Of a stretch of 58,642 nt of DNA, positions 26,084 to 35,117 are shown in pieces. Positions within the stretch are counted from its first letter, which is position 1, and each line of letters begins with the position of its first letter. Location of the stretch: positions 1 through 58,642 of the forward strand of contig NZ_JANKBZ010000051.1 in assembly GCF_024623785.1 (NCBI RefSeq). The letters run 5' to 3'. This DNA comes from Archangium lipolyticum (GTDB lineage: Bacteria > Myxococcota > Myxococcia > Myxococcales > Myxococcaceae). Position numbers and translations under genes: made by a program. The notes under the pieces were generated by a model that saw nothing but the letters and a program-made list of their open reading frames with translations, was not told the DNA's origin and did not search any database.

Positions 26084-26356
26084 TCACTCCAGCACGGGAG
26101 GAGGGGGACACGGGCCGACCCAGGTGAGGGTGGGCCCGCATTTGGCGATGGCCACGGTGCGGCAGCGGATGGGCGAGGTGATGATGCCGCCGCCCGGCAA
26201 CCCGCCACCCACGGCCTGGTCCAGCTGCGACTCCTCGAGCTCCGCCATCGACTGGCCCGCGGGGCTCTCCGGCAGCGCCGCGCGCTCCTCCGTGGACAGA
26301 CTCGCCCGGTACCGCGGGTCCTTCCACGCCCGGATGATCAGCTCTCTACGATTCAT
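26084..26356 (-). CDS. mersacidin/lichenicidin-type lanthipeptide precursor
   Basis: 90 residues starting MNRRELIIRAWKDPRYRASL, then STEERAALPESPAG. This is the leader pattern of type 2 lantibiotic precursors (often related to nitrile-hydratase-like leaders), with acidic AELEESQLDQAVGGG ending in a double-Gly cleavage motif at about 50-52. The following core is rich in Gly, Thr, Ser, Pro and has three Cys (65, 73, 83), enough for up to three thioether rings. AGGAGG lies 5 nt before the ATG. No LanM, LanT or C39 peptidase gene is in the window; the next genes downstream on the same strand are the two protease halves, 235 nt away. Modification is inferred, not shown. Confidence 0.75.
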   Translation of the reverse strand: MNRRELIIRAWKDPRYRASLSTEERAALPESPAGQSMAELEESQLDQAVGGGLPGGGIITSPIRCRTVAIAKCGPTLTWVGPCPPPPVLE

Positions 26357-26420
26357 GGCGTCCTCCTGGTCATGCCCTTGATCGGGCATCTGGGTGGAGT
26401 CGCCCGCCGTACCTGTGACT

Positions 26421-26831
26421 TCAAATGAGTGGGGTCGTCAGTCCCGTGGACTCCTCCCGTTCCGTGGAGGCTTCGCGCTGCGCGTAGTTGGACATGCCCT
26501 CGAAGTCCACCAGTACGCAGGGCTCATCGCCCACCACCCTCGCATCGTGCCCGGGCGGAATGTAGGCCACGTCCCCCGCGTGAAGCGTCTTCCGGGTGCC
26601 GTCGTCCATGATGACCTCCATGCTCCCGGAGACGTAGTAGCAGGAGTGGGCAACCTGGCAGCTCTTCGTCCCAGCGATGGGCTGGACGTCCTTCGACCAG
26701 GTCCATCCGGGCTCGCAGACGATCAATCCCATGGTGCGGCCGTCGAGATGGATGACGTCCACATGGCCATGCGCGATGAAGGGCCGCCGCTCATCGGGTT
26801 GGGAGAACTTCTTGGTGATCAACTGGCTCAT
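26421..26831 (-). CDS. cupin-domain protein
   Basis: 136 residues starting MSQLITKKFSQPDERRPF; GAGGAGG 8 nt upstream favours this Met over the longer frame. A single cupin barrel is indicated by CQVAHSCYYVSGSMEV and by AGDVAYIPPGHDARVVGDEP. Metal ligands are likely His, Glu and a later His, but the first motif (AHSCYYVSG) lacks the usual HxH pair, so metal binding is uncertain. Such small cupins often act as isomerases, dioxygenases or sensors; the role here is unknown. Confidence 0.75.
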   Translation of the reverse strand: MSQLITKKFSQPDERRPFIAHGHVDVIHLDGRTMGLIVCEPGWTWSKDVQPIAGTKSCQVAHSCYYVSGSMEVIMDDGTRKTLHAGDVAYIPPGHDARVVGDEPCVLVDFEGMSNYAQREASTEREESTGLTTPLI

Positions 26832-26993
26832 GGCATTCGCCTCCTCGACCGTGGGCGGAACTTCCAGAGGAAGTTGGGGACGCGCCCGGGCCCGCGTGGA
26901 CCCTCCTTCGAGCGAGGGAAGGCTCAGCCAGATGCCCACCGCCCGGCTGGCCTCTTTCGAGGACAGGCTCCGGCGGCCGAGCCCCATCCCCTC

Positions 26994-28397
26994 TCATTCG
27001 TAGAGCGCGGGAATCGAGTAGGGCGCCCAACGGTCCTTCCACGGGCGCGCCTGTTCGAGCTGGTACGCGAGGCCGAGGAGCAGCGCGTCGGCGCCGGGGG
27101 CCGCGGCGAAGTGGGTGCCGATGGGCAGACCGTTCTCCGGGAAGTGGAGGGGCACGGACATCCCGGGGCAGCCCGCGATGTTGTGGAGCGATGTGTAACC
27201 GACGGAGCGCCCCGTGCGGCGGATCAGCTCTTCACGCCCGAGGATGGGCGAGAGGTGCCCGATGCGCCAGGGCTCGGTGGCGATCGTCGGCGTGAGCACC
27301 ACGTCATACCCTCGGGTCGTCTCGTGGTAGGCGTGCACCGCCCGCGCGAAGACGGCGCGCGATTGCGGCAGCGCGTCGGGACCGCGCGCGAGGAAGGTCT
27401 CGACCAGCGCCCAGGTGAACGGCTCGAGCTCGTCGCTCTGCACGGGCACACCACGCGTCTGGTCGATCATCTCGACGATGCCCGCGATGGCCGCACCCGA
27501 GACGATGAAGAACGCGTCACTCAGCGCGGCACGGTCGAACCCGGGCGGCGCGATTGGCTCGACGCTGTGACCGAGCCCGGTGAGTAGCGCCACCGCCTCA
27601 TCGTAGGCGCGGCGTACCGCGGGCTCCGGCTCCTCGCCCATCATCGTCCGCGTCCAGGTGGCGATGCGCAGCTTGCGGGCGATCGGCTCGCGCACGAAGC
27701 CGACGGGCGTACCACTCGAGCGATCCTCGGTGATGGACAGGAACAACGCGCTGTCACGCACCGAGCGGCTGATGCAGTGCTCGCTCGTCATGTCGCCGAA
27801 GTCCGAGCGGCCGAAGCTGGCCGGCACCGTGCGGCCACGGCTCGGCTTGAAGCCGAAGAGCCCGCACGCGGACGCGGGGACGCGGATGGAGCCGCCGCCA
27901 TCGTTGGCGTGCGCGAGCGGGACGAGCCCCGCGGCGACCGCGGCCGCGCTGCCGCCGGACGAGCCCGTGGCCGAGCAGGCGAGGTTCCACGGGTTGTGCG
28001 TCACGCCCTCGAGCAACGTCTCGGTGCTGAAGAGCAGACCGAACTCCGACGTCGCGCTCTTGCCGGCGCACACGAGCCCCGACTCCTGGAGCTGCTTGCC
28101 GTAGGGCGTCTGCTGCCGGGCGATGTTGGCCGCGAACAGCCGCGAGCCCATGGTCCAACGCAGCCCCGGCCACGGCGTGGCGTCCTTCACCAGGAACGGC
28201 ACCCCGGAGAACGGACCCGCGTTCGTCTGACGGGGGCGCTCGCGAGCGGCCGTGGTGACCGCACGCAACAGCGGGTTCAACGCGTCGATGCGCGCCAGGC
28301 ACGCGTCGAACAGCTCGTCCGCGGAGATCTCTCCCCGCGCACACAGCTCCGCCTGGGCCATGCCGTCGAGGCGGGCGAGAGACGCCAACTCCTTCAT
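26994..28397 (-). CDS. amidase-signature family hydrolase
   Basis: 467 residues with the amidase signature. GVPFLVKDATPW gives the catalytic Lys, ATGSSGGSAAAVAAGLVPLA the cis-Ser, and NDGGGSIRVPASACGLFGFK the nucleophile Ser, the complete Ser-cisSer-Lys triad. Members hydrolyse amide bonds in small molecules, nylon oligomers or indoleacetamide; the substrate is unknown. It is divergent from the saccharopine-dehydrogenase-like gene, with the operator region between them. Confidence 0.9.
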   Translation of the reverse strand: MKELASLARLDGMAQAELCARGEISADELFDACLARIDALNPLLRAVTTAARERPRQTNAGPFSGVPFLVKDATPWPGLRWTMGSRLFAANIARQQTPYGKQLQESGLVCAGKSATSEFGLLFSTETLLEGVTHNPWNLACSATGSSGGSAAAVAAGLVPLAHANDGGGSIRVPASACGLFGFKPSRGRTVPASFGRSDFGDMTSEHCISRSVRDSALFLSITEDRSSGTPVGFVREPIARKLRIATWTRTMMGEEPEPAVRRAYDEAVALLTGLGHSVEPIAPPGFDRAALSDAFFIVSGAAIAGIVEMIDQTRGVPVQSDELEPFTWALVETFLARGPDALPQSRAVFARAVHAYHETTRGYDVVLTPTIATEPWRIGHLSPILGREELIRRTGRSVGYTSLHNIAGCPGMSVPLHFPENGLPIGTHFAAAPGADALLLGLAYQLEQARPWKDRWAPYSIPALYE

Positions 28398-28563
28398 CTG
28401 ATACCCCCATTCAGGAACGGGAACGACATGCGCGTGATTTCCGTCTCGGTCAAGGTCTCACTCACTGGCCAAGGTGCTCGAGCTGGTGACCGGCGCCAAC
28501 GCGCCGAACGGCGGCATCGTCTGAGCCCGGCGAGCTCGACGCGCGAGGCTTCGTCGACACCCG

Positions 28564-28599
28564 TTGAAGAATTAGGTCAGATGACCTATATTCTTCCCA
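28564..28599 (+). promoter_or_regulatory. promoter with 16-bp palindromic operator in its spacer
   Basis: TTGAAG (28564-28569), a 17-nt spacer and TATATT (28587-28592) form a good sigma-70 type promoter. The perfect palindrome TAGGTCAGATGACCTA (28573-28588) fills the spacer, where a bound repressor would block polymerase. Transcription would start at about 28599, the A of the ATG used by the next gene, so the mRNA may be leaderless. The TetR repressor of the same operon is the obvious candidate to bind it. Confidence 0.65.
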
Positions 28600-29717
28600 T
28601 GAGCTCTCGGGAAATCGTCGTGAGGGACACGCTCCGGTACGACCCCAACGGGGCCGTGGTGCTCGCCGGGGGGTATGGAGTCGTCGGAGGTGAGGTGGCC
28701 CGGATGCTCCGGGCCCGTCATCCCTCGCTGCCGCTGGTGTTGGCCGGACGGACGCCCTCACGGGGCGAAGCCCTGGCGGCGGAAGTGGGGGCGTCGCTCC
28801 ATGCGTTGGACCTCATGGGAGCGGCCCCGCTCGACTTCTCCGCACGTGCCGTGGTCACCCTGGTGAACGATCCCCTGGACCGGCTGCTGCGCGCGTGCGT
28901 TCACGCGGGCATCCCCTTCGTGGACATCACCCGCTGGACGGCGCGCGTGCAGCAGGCCCTGGCGTGCGTGGCGGTGGAGCCGCCCCGTGCTCCTGTCGTT
29001 CTCGCCTCCGGATGGATGGGAGGCATCGTCCCACTGGTGGGCGCGGCGCTGGCCCGGGAGTTGGGGGGCGCGCAATCCATCGACACCTCCATCCTCTATG
29101 ACCTGGCCGATCGCGCGGGCGAGGACTCGATCGAGTTCATGGACCGCATGCACCTCCCCTTCGAGGTGATGGAGGAGGGACGGCGCCGGGAGGTGGAGCC
29201 ACTGACCGGAGCGCGCCGGGTCGAGCTCGCGGGCCGGCCCCGCCGGGTGGTGCGGCTCGATACGCCCGAGCAGCTCACGCTTCCCCTGGTGCTCGGCGCG
29301 CGGACGGTCTCCACGCGCATCGGCTTCAGTGACGAGTCGGCCACGCTCGCGTTCCAGGCCCTCCGGGGGCTGGGTCTCATCCACCTGCTCCGGGGGGAGC
29401 GTTTCCGGGGCGTGCGTCGCGCCCTGTTGCGTAGCTCCGGCCAGGGGGGCCGGGCCGTGGTCCGCATCGAGGTCTCCTCGGGAGGTGGGTCGCGCACGGC
29501 CACGCTGGTGGATGCTCGGGGTCAGGCCCACCTGACCGCGGCGGGAGCCACCCTGGCCCTGGAGCGCGCGCTCGGGCTGGATGGAGACGCACCCCCTCGA
29601 GGAGTCGCCTTCCCGGAGCAGACCCCGTCTCCAGAGCGAGCGCTCGCGGCGCTGCGCTCCCTGGGGGTGGAGCTCGAGGTCCAGGGCGGCACGGAGGGGG
29701 AGAGGCGGGCGGCATGA
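28599..29717 (+). CDS. saccharopine dehydrogenase-like NAD(P)-binding protein
   Basis: 372 residues with an N-terminal Rossmann fold (VVLAGGYGVVGGEVARML) and the layout of saccharopine-dehydrogenase-related reductases, including VDITRWTARVQQAL and a C-terminal domain. An earlier in-frame ATG at 28581 lies inside the operator and would precede the predicted transcription start, so 28599 is preferred. The stop overlaps the ATG of the TetR gene (ATGA), giving a two-gene autoregulated operon. The substrate is unknown; a lysine-pathway role is not implied by context. Confidence 0.8.
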   Translation: MSSREIVVRDTLRYDPNGAVVLAGGYGVVGGEVARMLRARHPSLPLVLAGRTPSRGEALAAEVGASLHALDLMGAAPLDFSARAVVTLVNDPLDRLLRACVHAGIPFVDITRWTARVQQALACVAVEPPRAPVVLASGWMGGIVPLVGAALARELGGAQSIDTSILYDLADRAGEDSIEFMDRMHLPFEVMEEGRRREVEPLTGARRVELAGRPRRVVRLDTPEQLTLPLVLGARTVSTRIGFSDESATLAFQALRGLGLIHLLRGERFRGVRRALLRSSGQGGRAVVRIEVSSGGGSRTATLVDARGQAHLTAAGATLALERALGLDGDAPPRGVAFPEQTPSPERALAALRSLGVELEVQGGTEGERRAA

Positions 29718-30319
29718 GCACGCGTGGTGCCTCCCGCAAGGGCCAGGAGCGGAGCGAAGCCATCCTCGACGCGGCGCAACGGCTGCTCGTGGACGAGGGA
29801 CACGCGGCCCTCACGCTGCGCGGGGTGGCCCAACGGGCGGGCATCCGGCTGGGCAACCTCCAGTACTACTTCGCGACTCGCGAGGAGCTGGTGCGGGCCC
29901 TGCTCGCGCGCGTCCTGGAGCGGGCGACGGCGCGGCTCGAGGAGCGGATGGGCGCGGCGGGAGACCCGGCCGAGGCACTCGACGAGTCGTTGAAGGCCCT
30001 GTTGGAGGATCAGCTGGACCCCGCCAGCTACCGGCTCTTCTACGACTTGTGGGCGCTAGCGGCGCGGGAGCCCGCCATCGCCGCGGAGCTTCGGACCTTC
30101 TACGCGCGCTATACCGACACGGTGGCGGAGCGGCTGGGCCAGTTGGCTCCAAGGCTGTCCCGCGCGGAGACCCGCGCACGCGCGGAGCTGCTCGTGGCCC
30201 TGCTGGAGGGGCTCTCGCTCTTCCGGTCCGGAACGGTGGGGGAGCCCGATAGGAAGGTGGAGGCCGAGCTGCGGCGCGTGGTGTCCTGGCTCACGGCGGG
30301 GAGCGGGCGCGCGCCCTAG
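29714..30319 (+). CDS. TetR-family transcriptional regulator
   Basis: 201 residues. The N-terminal helix-turn-helix is clear: SEAILDAAQRLLVDEG, TLRGVAQRAGIRLGNLQYYF and ATREELVRALL. The C-terminal part is a TetR ligand domain. It is translationally coupled to the dehydrogenase-like gene and probably represses the operon by binding the palindrome at 28573-28588, relieved by a small ligand related to that enzyme. Confidence 0.92.
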   Translation: MSTRGASRKGQERSEAILDAAQRLLVDEGHAALTLRGVAQRAGIRLGNLQYYFATREELVRALLARVLERATARLEERMGAAGDPAEALDESLKALLEDQLDPASYRLFYDLWALAAREPAIAAELRTFYARYTDTVAERLGQLAPRLSRAETRARAELLVALLEGLSLFRSGTVGEPDRKVEAELRRVVSWLTAGSGRAP

Positions 30320-30358
30320 GGCCCGAGCCTCCTCCCACGACCCGGTATCGCGCCCGGC

Positions 30359-30904
30359 CTACTCCGCCAGGGCCTTGTCGAGGGCGCTCTTGAGCTCGGC
30401 GCTCTCGGGCGTCACCGAGCTGGGGAAGGCGGCACGCACCTGGCCGTCCTTGCCCACCAGGTACTTGTGGAAGTTCCACTTCGGCTCGCCGTGCTTGCGC
30501 GCCAGGAACTCGTAGATGGGCGACTGGCCCGCGCCCTTCGTCTTCACCTTCTCGAGCATCGGGAACGTCACCTTGAAGCGCAGCTCGCAGAACTTCGCGA
30601 TCTGCTCCGCGCTGCCGGGCTCCTGGCCTCCAAAGTCGTTGGAGGGGATGCCCAGCACCACCACCCCCTTGTCCTTGTACTCGCCCCAGAGCTTCTCCAG
30701 CCCCGCGTACTGGGGCGTGTAGCCGCACTCGGACGCGGTGTTCACCACCAGCACCACCTTCCCCTTGTACTCGGAGAGGTTCACGGCCTGGCCATTGAGG
30801 CGCTTGGTCTGCAGCTCGAAGAAGGACATCGCACGCTCCGCGGATACGGCGGCCGTACCCATCAGCACAGCCGCCACGGTGAGGGGAAGCAGTCGGTTTG
30901 GCAT
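30359..30904 (-). CDS. exported glutathione-peroxidase-type thiol peroxidase
   Basis: 181 residues with a signal peptide (LLPLTVAAVLMGTAAVSA). The peroxidatic Cys is in VVNTASECGYTPQY, the Gln in GQEPGS and the Trp-Asn pair in PKWNFHKYLV, so the catalytic tetrad is complete. The Cys form usually uses thioredoxin in place of glutathione. Export suggests it protects the periplasm or envelope lipids from peroxides. It lies 45 nt downstream of the DUF2254 gene on the same strand and could share its transcript. Confidence 0.9.
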   Translation of the reverse strand: MPNRLLPLTVAAVLMGTAAVSAERAMSFFELQTKRLNGQAVNLSEYKGKVVLVVNTASECGYTPQYAGLEKLWGEYKDKGVVVLGIPSNDFGGQEPGSAEQIAKFCELRFKVTFPMLEKVKTKGAGQSPIYEFLARKHGEPKWNFHKYLVGKDGQVRAAFPSSVTPESAELKSALDKALAE

Positions 30905-30949
30905 GCCCCCCAGATGCTCGAGCCCTCCGCGCGTTTCACCAGGAATTCC

Positions 30950-32305
30950 TCAGTGCACCGTTTCGCACGGAAGGGAAGCGGACAGGGGAGCCTCCTTCTG
31001 CTGCAGCCCGAGCCAGAGCTCATCGATGAGCCGCATGTCACGTTCGCGTTGCTCGGAGAGCCGGACCGCCGCGTAGACCGACCGGCCGGTCCGCACCAGC
31101 ATCCTCCGGATCGTCGCGTCCTGCTCGACACTGGCGATCTGCGCGAGCACCTCCAGGATGCGCAGGATGACCCGGGGCTGGGAAGAGGCGGCGAGGGGAA
31201 TCTCCCCGAACGCGTCCTGCAGGAAGGGCGCGAGCCCGAAGCCAGGGCGCAGCAGCGTCACGCCACGGATGCGCCGCATCCACCAACCCTGGCCGAGCAG
31301 CCGCTTGTGTGCCACCGCCCGCCCCACCGCGCCCAGCTCGTTGATCACCATCACCGACGTGGTGACGTCATTGATGGCCGGCGAGAGCGCCTTGAGGGCC
31401 ATGTCCACCAGCTGCCTTACCCCGTAGAGCACGTCCTGTTGTGTGGTGCGGGTGCTCCCCACGGCGAGCGCGGCGTGCAGCCGTTTCCGTTGCCGCTCGG
31501 TCAAGGGGACCGGGGGCCAGAGCGACAGGAGCGGCAGCCCCGGGAAGAGGAAGTCCCCGGTCCTCACGTCGAGCCGCACCGTGTGCACCTCCTTGGGAAG
31601 GGCCGCGATCAGCCGCTCCTCGTCCAGGAGCTGCACGTAGCCCGTCTCCCTCGCGGTGACGGTCGTGGACTTCCCGGCCGGGCCGGGCAGCTCTTCGCCC
31701 AGCTCCCGCATCTCGTCGAGCTTCAACCGGTCCAGCTCCTGGATGACCTCCCTTCCGATGGACGAGATGATGGTGTTCGCCTGCACGGACCAGCCGGCGT
31801 GGTGGAGGAAGTGGGGCAGCAGCAGCAGGCAGCCCAGGGTGAGGAGCATCGCCACCCCGAGCGACAGGACTGGCAGGTCCCTCTTCTGGCCCTCGTACTC
31901 CGGAGTGCCCACCACCGATAGCAGGAGCAGCAGGTAGACCACGGTGAGCAGGTAGGTGCCGAGCACCCGCTGCGTGTCGTGGTCCGCCATGAAGCGCCCC
32001 AGCAGCCGTGGGGTGTACTGCGTGGAGGCGAGCTGCACCGCCACCATCGTCATGGAGGTGGCCACCGTCATGACGGTGACCAGCGCCGCCGCCATGCTGA
32101 TGAGCACCTCGCGGCTGCTGTCCGGCGTGGTGGGGATGTAGATGGACAACTCGTGGGAGCGCACTTCCCGGCCCAGTCCCGGCCAGATCCGGTCGAGTGT
32201 CGGCAGCACCAGTCCGAGCACGATGCCCGTGGCCACGAACAGCACGGGCCGCAACCAGAGGCTCGATTGGATGGAGTTCCACAGCTTCGCCAGGTGCGGT
32301 GGCAT
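30950..32305 (-). CDS. DUF2254 membrane protein
   Basis: 451 residues starting MPPHLAKLW, with GGAGGG 7 nt upstream. The N-terminal 180 residues hold four membrane helices (VLFVATGIVLGLVLPTL; LISMAAALVTVMTVATSM; LGTYLLTVVYLLLLLSVV; LSLGVAMLLTLGCLLLLP), followed by a soluble region with SPAINDVTTSVMVINELG, a hallmark of DUF2254. Family function is unknown; the architecture recalls small mechanosensitive or transport proteins only loosely. Confidence 0.85.
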   Translation of the reverse strand: MPPHLAKLWNSIQSSLWLRPVLFVATGIVLGLVLPTLDRIWPGLGREVRSHELSIYIPTTPDSSREVLISMAAALVTVMTVATSMTMVAVQLASTQYTPRLLGRFMADHDTQRVLGTYLLTVVYLLLLLSVVGTPEYEGQKRDLPVLSLGVAMLLTLGCLLLLPHFLHHAGWSVQANTIISSIGREVIQELDRLKLDEMRELGEELPGPAGKSTTVTARETGYVQLLDEERLIAALPKEVHTVRLDVRTGDFLFPGLPLLSLWPPVPLTERQRKRLHAALAVGSTRTTQQDVLYGVRQLVDMALKALSPAINDVTTSVMVINELGAVGRAVAHKRLLGQGWWMRRIRGVTLLRPGFGLAPFLQDAFGEIPLAASSQPRVILRILEVLAQIASVEQDATIRRMLVRTGRSVYAAVRLSEQRERDMRLIDELWLGLQQKEAPLSASLPCETVH

Positions 32306-32445
32306 CGACGGGCCCTCCAGACCCGGATGGGGGGGACTGCTCTTCCCTTCACCCTGTGAATGCCCCCAGGTGCTCGCAAGCTGCTCTCCCGTCCACGAGG
32401 GGGGCCCCCTGTCCATCACCCCGCCTGCTCGGATAGCGTGAGGGC

Positions 32446-33738
32446 GTGCTCGTTCAGGCGTTTCTGCTCGTTCCCCTGCTGTATGGCGCCACACCCGACC
32501 GCGTGGAGCTCGTCTTCGGTGGGGATGTCATTCCCCATGGCGAGGTGAAGGAGGCCGCGGCCGACCACGCGCGCTCCATCCAGGACGGAGATGGCACCCA
32601 CCGGTCGCTCAACAACGAGGGATGGGACCACGTCTTCGGACCCATCACCGACGTGCTGCGCACCGCCGACGTCGCCATGGTCAATCTGGAGACGCCCGTC
32701 AGCGGAGATCCCCGCGCGCCCACCGCGCCCCTCATCTTCGACGCGCCGCCCGCCATGCTGCGCGCCCTGGCCTCCGCCGGGGTGGACGTCGTGTCCACCG
32801 CCAACAACCATGCCTTCGACCAGCGCCGCGCGGGTGTCTCCTCCACGTGGAAGTACCTGGCGGAGGCGGGCCTCCGGAGCGTCGGCTCGGGCTCCTCCGA
32901 GGCCTCCGCGTGGACGCCCCTCATCCTCGAGAAGCGCGGGATGCGGATCGGCTTCCTGTCCTTCACCCGGTGGTTGAACGGCGCGCGAAATCCGAACGAG
33001 CCGGACACCTCGCCCCACGTCGCCTACGTGCCCTACAACGCCAAGGCGGGTGGTTCCTGGCTGGCCCCGGAGGCCGCCGTGGAGGTGGTGCGCGCCGCTG
33101 CCCGGCGCTGCGACGCGCTCATCGTCGCCATCCACTGGGGCACCGAGTACTCGCACACGCCGCATCCGGATGACCGGAAGCTGGCCCGTGCCCTCCTGGA
33201 GGCCGGCGCGCTCGCCATCATCGGCCACCACCCCCATGTGCTACAGCCCATCGAGTCGTACCGCACCACCTCCGGACGCGACACGCTCGTCGCCTTCTCC
33301 CTGGGCAACCTCATCGCCAACCAGGATCGGCACTACGTCCACGGCCCGCGGTCGGAGGAGGTGGGCAGCAAGCGCGACTCCCTGCTGCTGCGGCTCTCGC
33401 TCACGCGTCCCCATCCGGGCGCGCCCGTGTCGCTGGAGGGCTCGTCCGTCCTGCCCGTGTGGATCGAGAACAACCACTACGTCGCCCTCGGCCGGGGCAA
33501 GGTTCCTCGCCACATCCAGCCCGTGCTCCTCGACCAGGAGGTGCAGGTCATCCATGAGCGGCTGGTGGCGCTCGCGGCCCGCGCCGCCACCCAGTCCCAC
33601 GAAGTCCGTCAGGAGCGCACCGCGCTCGAGCGCCGGCTCGACATGGCCCGGCGCCGGCGCGAGCTCATCCTCCAGATAGCCCGGCCTCCCGGCTCCAGCG
33701 TGGGCACGGCGGAGCCCGGGAGGCGTCCGGCGGGTTAG
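32446..33738 (+). CDS. CapA-family metallophosphatase-like protein
   Basis: 430 residues from a GTG start with a short signal-like N-terminus. The calcineurin-like CapA pattern is present: [46 protein letters not shown] and [12 protein letters not shown] supply the usual metal ligands. CapA-family proteins take part in poly-gamma-glutamate export, but many are stand-alone exported enzymes, and no capBC genes are here. The last 100 residues are an Arg- and Glu-rich helix. The gene ends 4 nt into the convergent repeat-protein gene. Confidence 0.85.
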   Translation: MLVQAFLLVPLLYGATPDRVELVFGGDVIPHGEVKEAAADHARSIQDGDGTHRSLNNEGWDHVFGPITDVLRTADVAMVNLETPVSGDPRAPTAPLIFDAPPAMLRALASAGVDVVSTANNHAFDQRRAGVSSTWKYLAEAGLRSVGSGSSEASAWTPLILEKRGMRIGFLSFTRWLNGARNPNEPDTSPHVAYVPYNAKAGGSWLAPEAAVEVVRAAARRCDALIVAIHWGTEYSHTPHPDDRKLARALLEAGALAIIGHHPHVLQPIESYRTTSGRDTLVAFSLGNLIANQDRHYVHGPRSEEVGSKRDSLLLRLSLTRPHPGAPVSLEGSSVLPVWIENNHYVALGRGKVPRHIQPVLLDQEVQVIHERLVALAARAATQSHEVRQERTALERRLDMARRRRELILQIARPPGSSVGTAEPGRRPAG

Positions 33739-34403
33739 CGCTGCTGCTGGCCCGTGCCCGGAGGGCTCACGGTGTCCTGATCGGCCTGCCCCTCCTGATG
33801 GTCGAGCCCCTCATCGCGGAGGATTCCCTCGTCCTCATCACCCACGCGGTCCTGTCCGAGGTCACCCGCGCCGCCGGTGCCGGGCTCGTCGAGCGCCGGG
33901 TCATCCGTCATGTCATCGGCGCCCGCGCCGCCGGTGCCGGGCTCGTCGAGGGTACCGGGCTCGTCGAGGGTGCCCTGGTCCTGCGTGGTGCCCGTGCCGC
34001 CGGTGCCGGGCTCGTCCAGGGTGCTCGTGTCACCCGTGTCGTTCGTCCTGGATGGGTCGAGGGTGCCCTGGCCCTGCGGGGTGCCCGCGCCGCCCGTGCC
34101 GGTGTCAGTGCTCGTGCCAGTGCCAGTACCCGCGCCGCCGGTGCCGGTGTCAGTGCCGGTGCCCGTACCAGTCCCGGTGCCGGTGCCCGTACCAGTCCCG
34201 GTGCCCGTACCCGTGCCCGTGCCACCCGTACCCGTGCCCGTGCCACCCGTGCCCGTGCCGGTCTGTCCCATACCGGTGCCGCCGCCCTGTTGCAGGGCGA
34301 GGCCCAGTGGGGTCGTCCTGGCCTCCGCGCGCATGCCGGCGGTTCCCAGCGCCATGGAGCCCGCGAGCAGTCCAGCCAGTGCGAGTTTCGTCTTCCCGGT
34401 CAT
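33735..34403 (-). CDS. exported Gly-Thr repeat protein
   Basis: 222 residues with a signal peptide ([20 protein letters not shown]). The mature part is low complexity: a Thr-Gly repeat (about 40-100) followed by acidic repeats built on DEPGTGGAG and TLDEPGT, ending in a charged tail. No fold or enzyme motif is seen. Such proteins may be surface or matrix components, perhaps Ca-binding through the Asp/Glu repeats. The DNA tract is prone to slippage. Confidence 0.65.
   Translation of the reverse strand: MTGKTKLALAGLLAGSMALGTAGMRAEARTTPLGLALQQGGGTGMGQTGTGTGGTGTGTGGTGTGTGTGTGTGTGTGTGTGTGTDTGTGGAGTGTGTSTDTGTGGAGTPQGQGTLDPSRTNDTGDTSTLDEPGTGGTGTTQDQGTLDEPGTLDEPGTGGAGADDMTDDPALDEPGTGGAGDLGQDRVGDEDEGILRDEGLDHQEGQADQDTVSPPGTGQQQR
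34080..34262. repeat. hexanucleotide-like tandem repeat tract
   Basis: Imperfect tandem units built on GTGCCC, GTACCC and GTGCCG code for the Gly-Thr repeat on the minus strand. Units come in multiples of three, so length change would keep the frame. Confidence 0.8.
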
Positions 34404-34695
34404 CGTTCCGTCTCCTCGTTGAGATGTCGTGGGGTGTTCACTGTCAGACCGGGAACGTGGTCATGCGGGTCGCGAGGCCGCAGGAGGCGCCCGCCCTCCC
34501 GTGTGCTCTCCTGGCGCGCGGGGGACCTCCCAGGTCGGAAGAGGGGTCCAGGAGGACTCCCCCGGTCGTGGGGCGGTGCACGACCCATGGAGCAGGAGGC
34601 GGTGCTTCCGCGCGAGGACGAGATGCCGCAAGTTCCTAGGCGCGGGTTGGCCTCTCGGGTAATGTCTTCCTACGTCTCTTTGTACGTCAGGCACC

Positions 34696-35097
34696 ATGGC
34701 ATCGAAACGCATCCCACCCCCCATTTCGCAGCAGCGCATGGATGACAAGCTGGCCCTCGCATTGGGGGCGGCGGCGCGTGCCGCCCGGTTGCGCGCGGGG
34801 CTCACCCAGGCGGAAGCGGCCGAGAAGGTCGGTCTGGCTCCGGGTGTGTACGGCCGCATCGAGCGCGGGGGAATGATGCCCAGCGTCCCCACGCTGCGCC
34901 GGTTGAGCATCATCCTGAAGATTCCCTCGGACACGCTGTTGAGCCTGAGTCACACCGAGGTGACGGCCTGGGTGGACTCGCTGCCAGCGAAGGAGGAGCG
35001 CTCCCCGGAGCTGCGCAAGCTGGCGCGCTCGCTGCGCACCCTGTCTCCGTCCCAGCTCAAGGTGCTCAACGTCATCGCCACCGCGCTCACGCGTTGA
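34696..35097 (+). CDS. XRE-family helix-turn-helix regulator
   Basis: 133 residues. The domain at about 23-82 has the Cro/C1-type pattern RAGLTQAEAAEKVGLAPGVYGRIERGGMMPSVPTLRRL (shown in part as TQAEAAEKVGLAPGVYGRIE), followed by a short C-terminal helix. It ends 20 nt before the UbiA operon on the same strand and may control or be cotranscribed with it. Such small regulators are common in myxobacteria; the target is unknown. Confidence 0.88.
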   Translation: MASKRIPPPISQQRMDDKLALALGAAARAARLRAGLTQAEAAEKVGLAPGVYGRIERGGMMPSVPTLRRLSIILKIPSDTLLSLSHTEVTAWVDSLPAKEERSPELRKLARSLRTLSPSQLKVLNVIATALTR

Positions 35098-35117
35098 ATC
35101 TCACGTCGGGAGGCGCG

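Noticed and set aside
26084-28397. Search for lanthipeptide synthetase or transporter around the precursor
   Set aside because: Neighbours are a cupin, an amidase and the protease halves; none has LanM, LanT or C39 motifs.
28441-28533. Possible gene tail reading KVLELVTGANAPNGGIV before a stop
   Set aside because: Too short, with no start or recognisable family; could be a remnant but cannot be supported.
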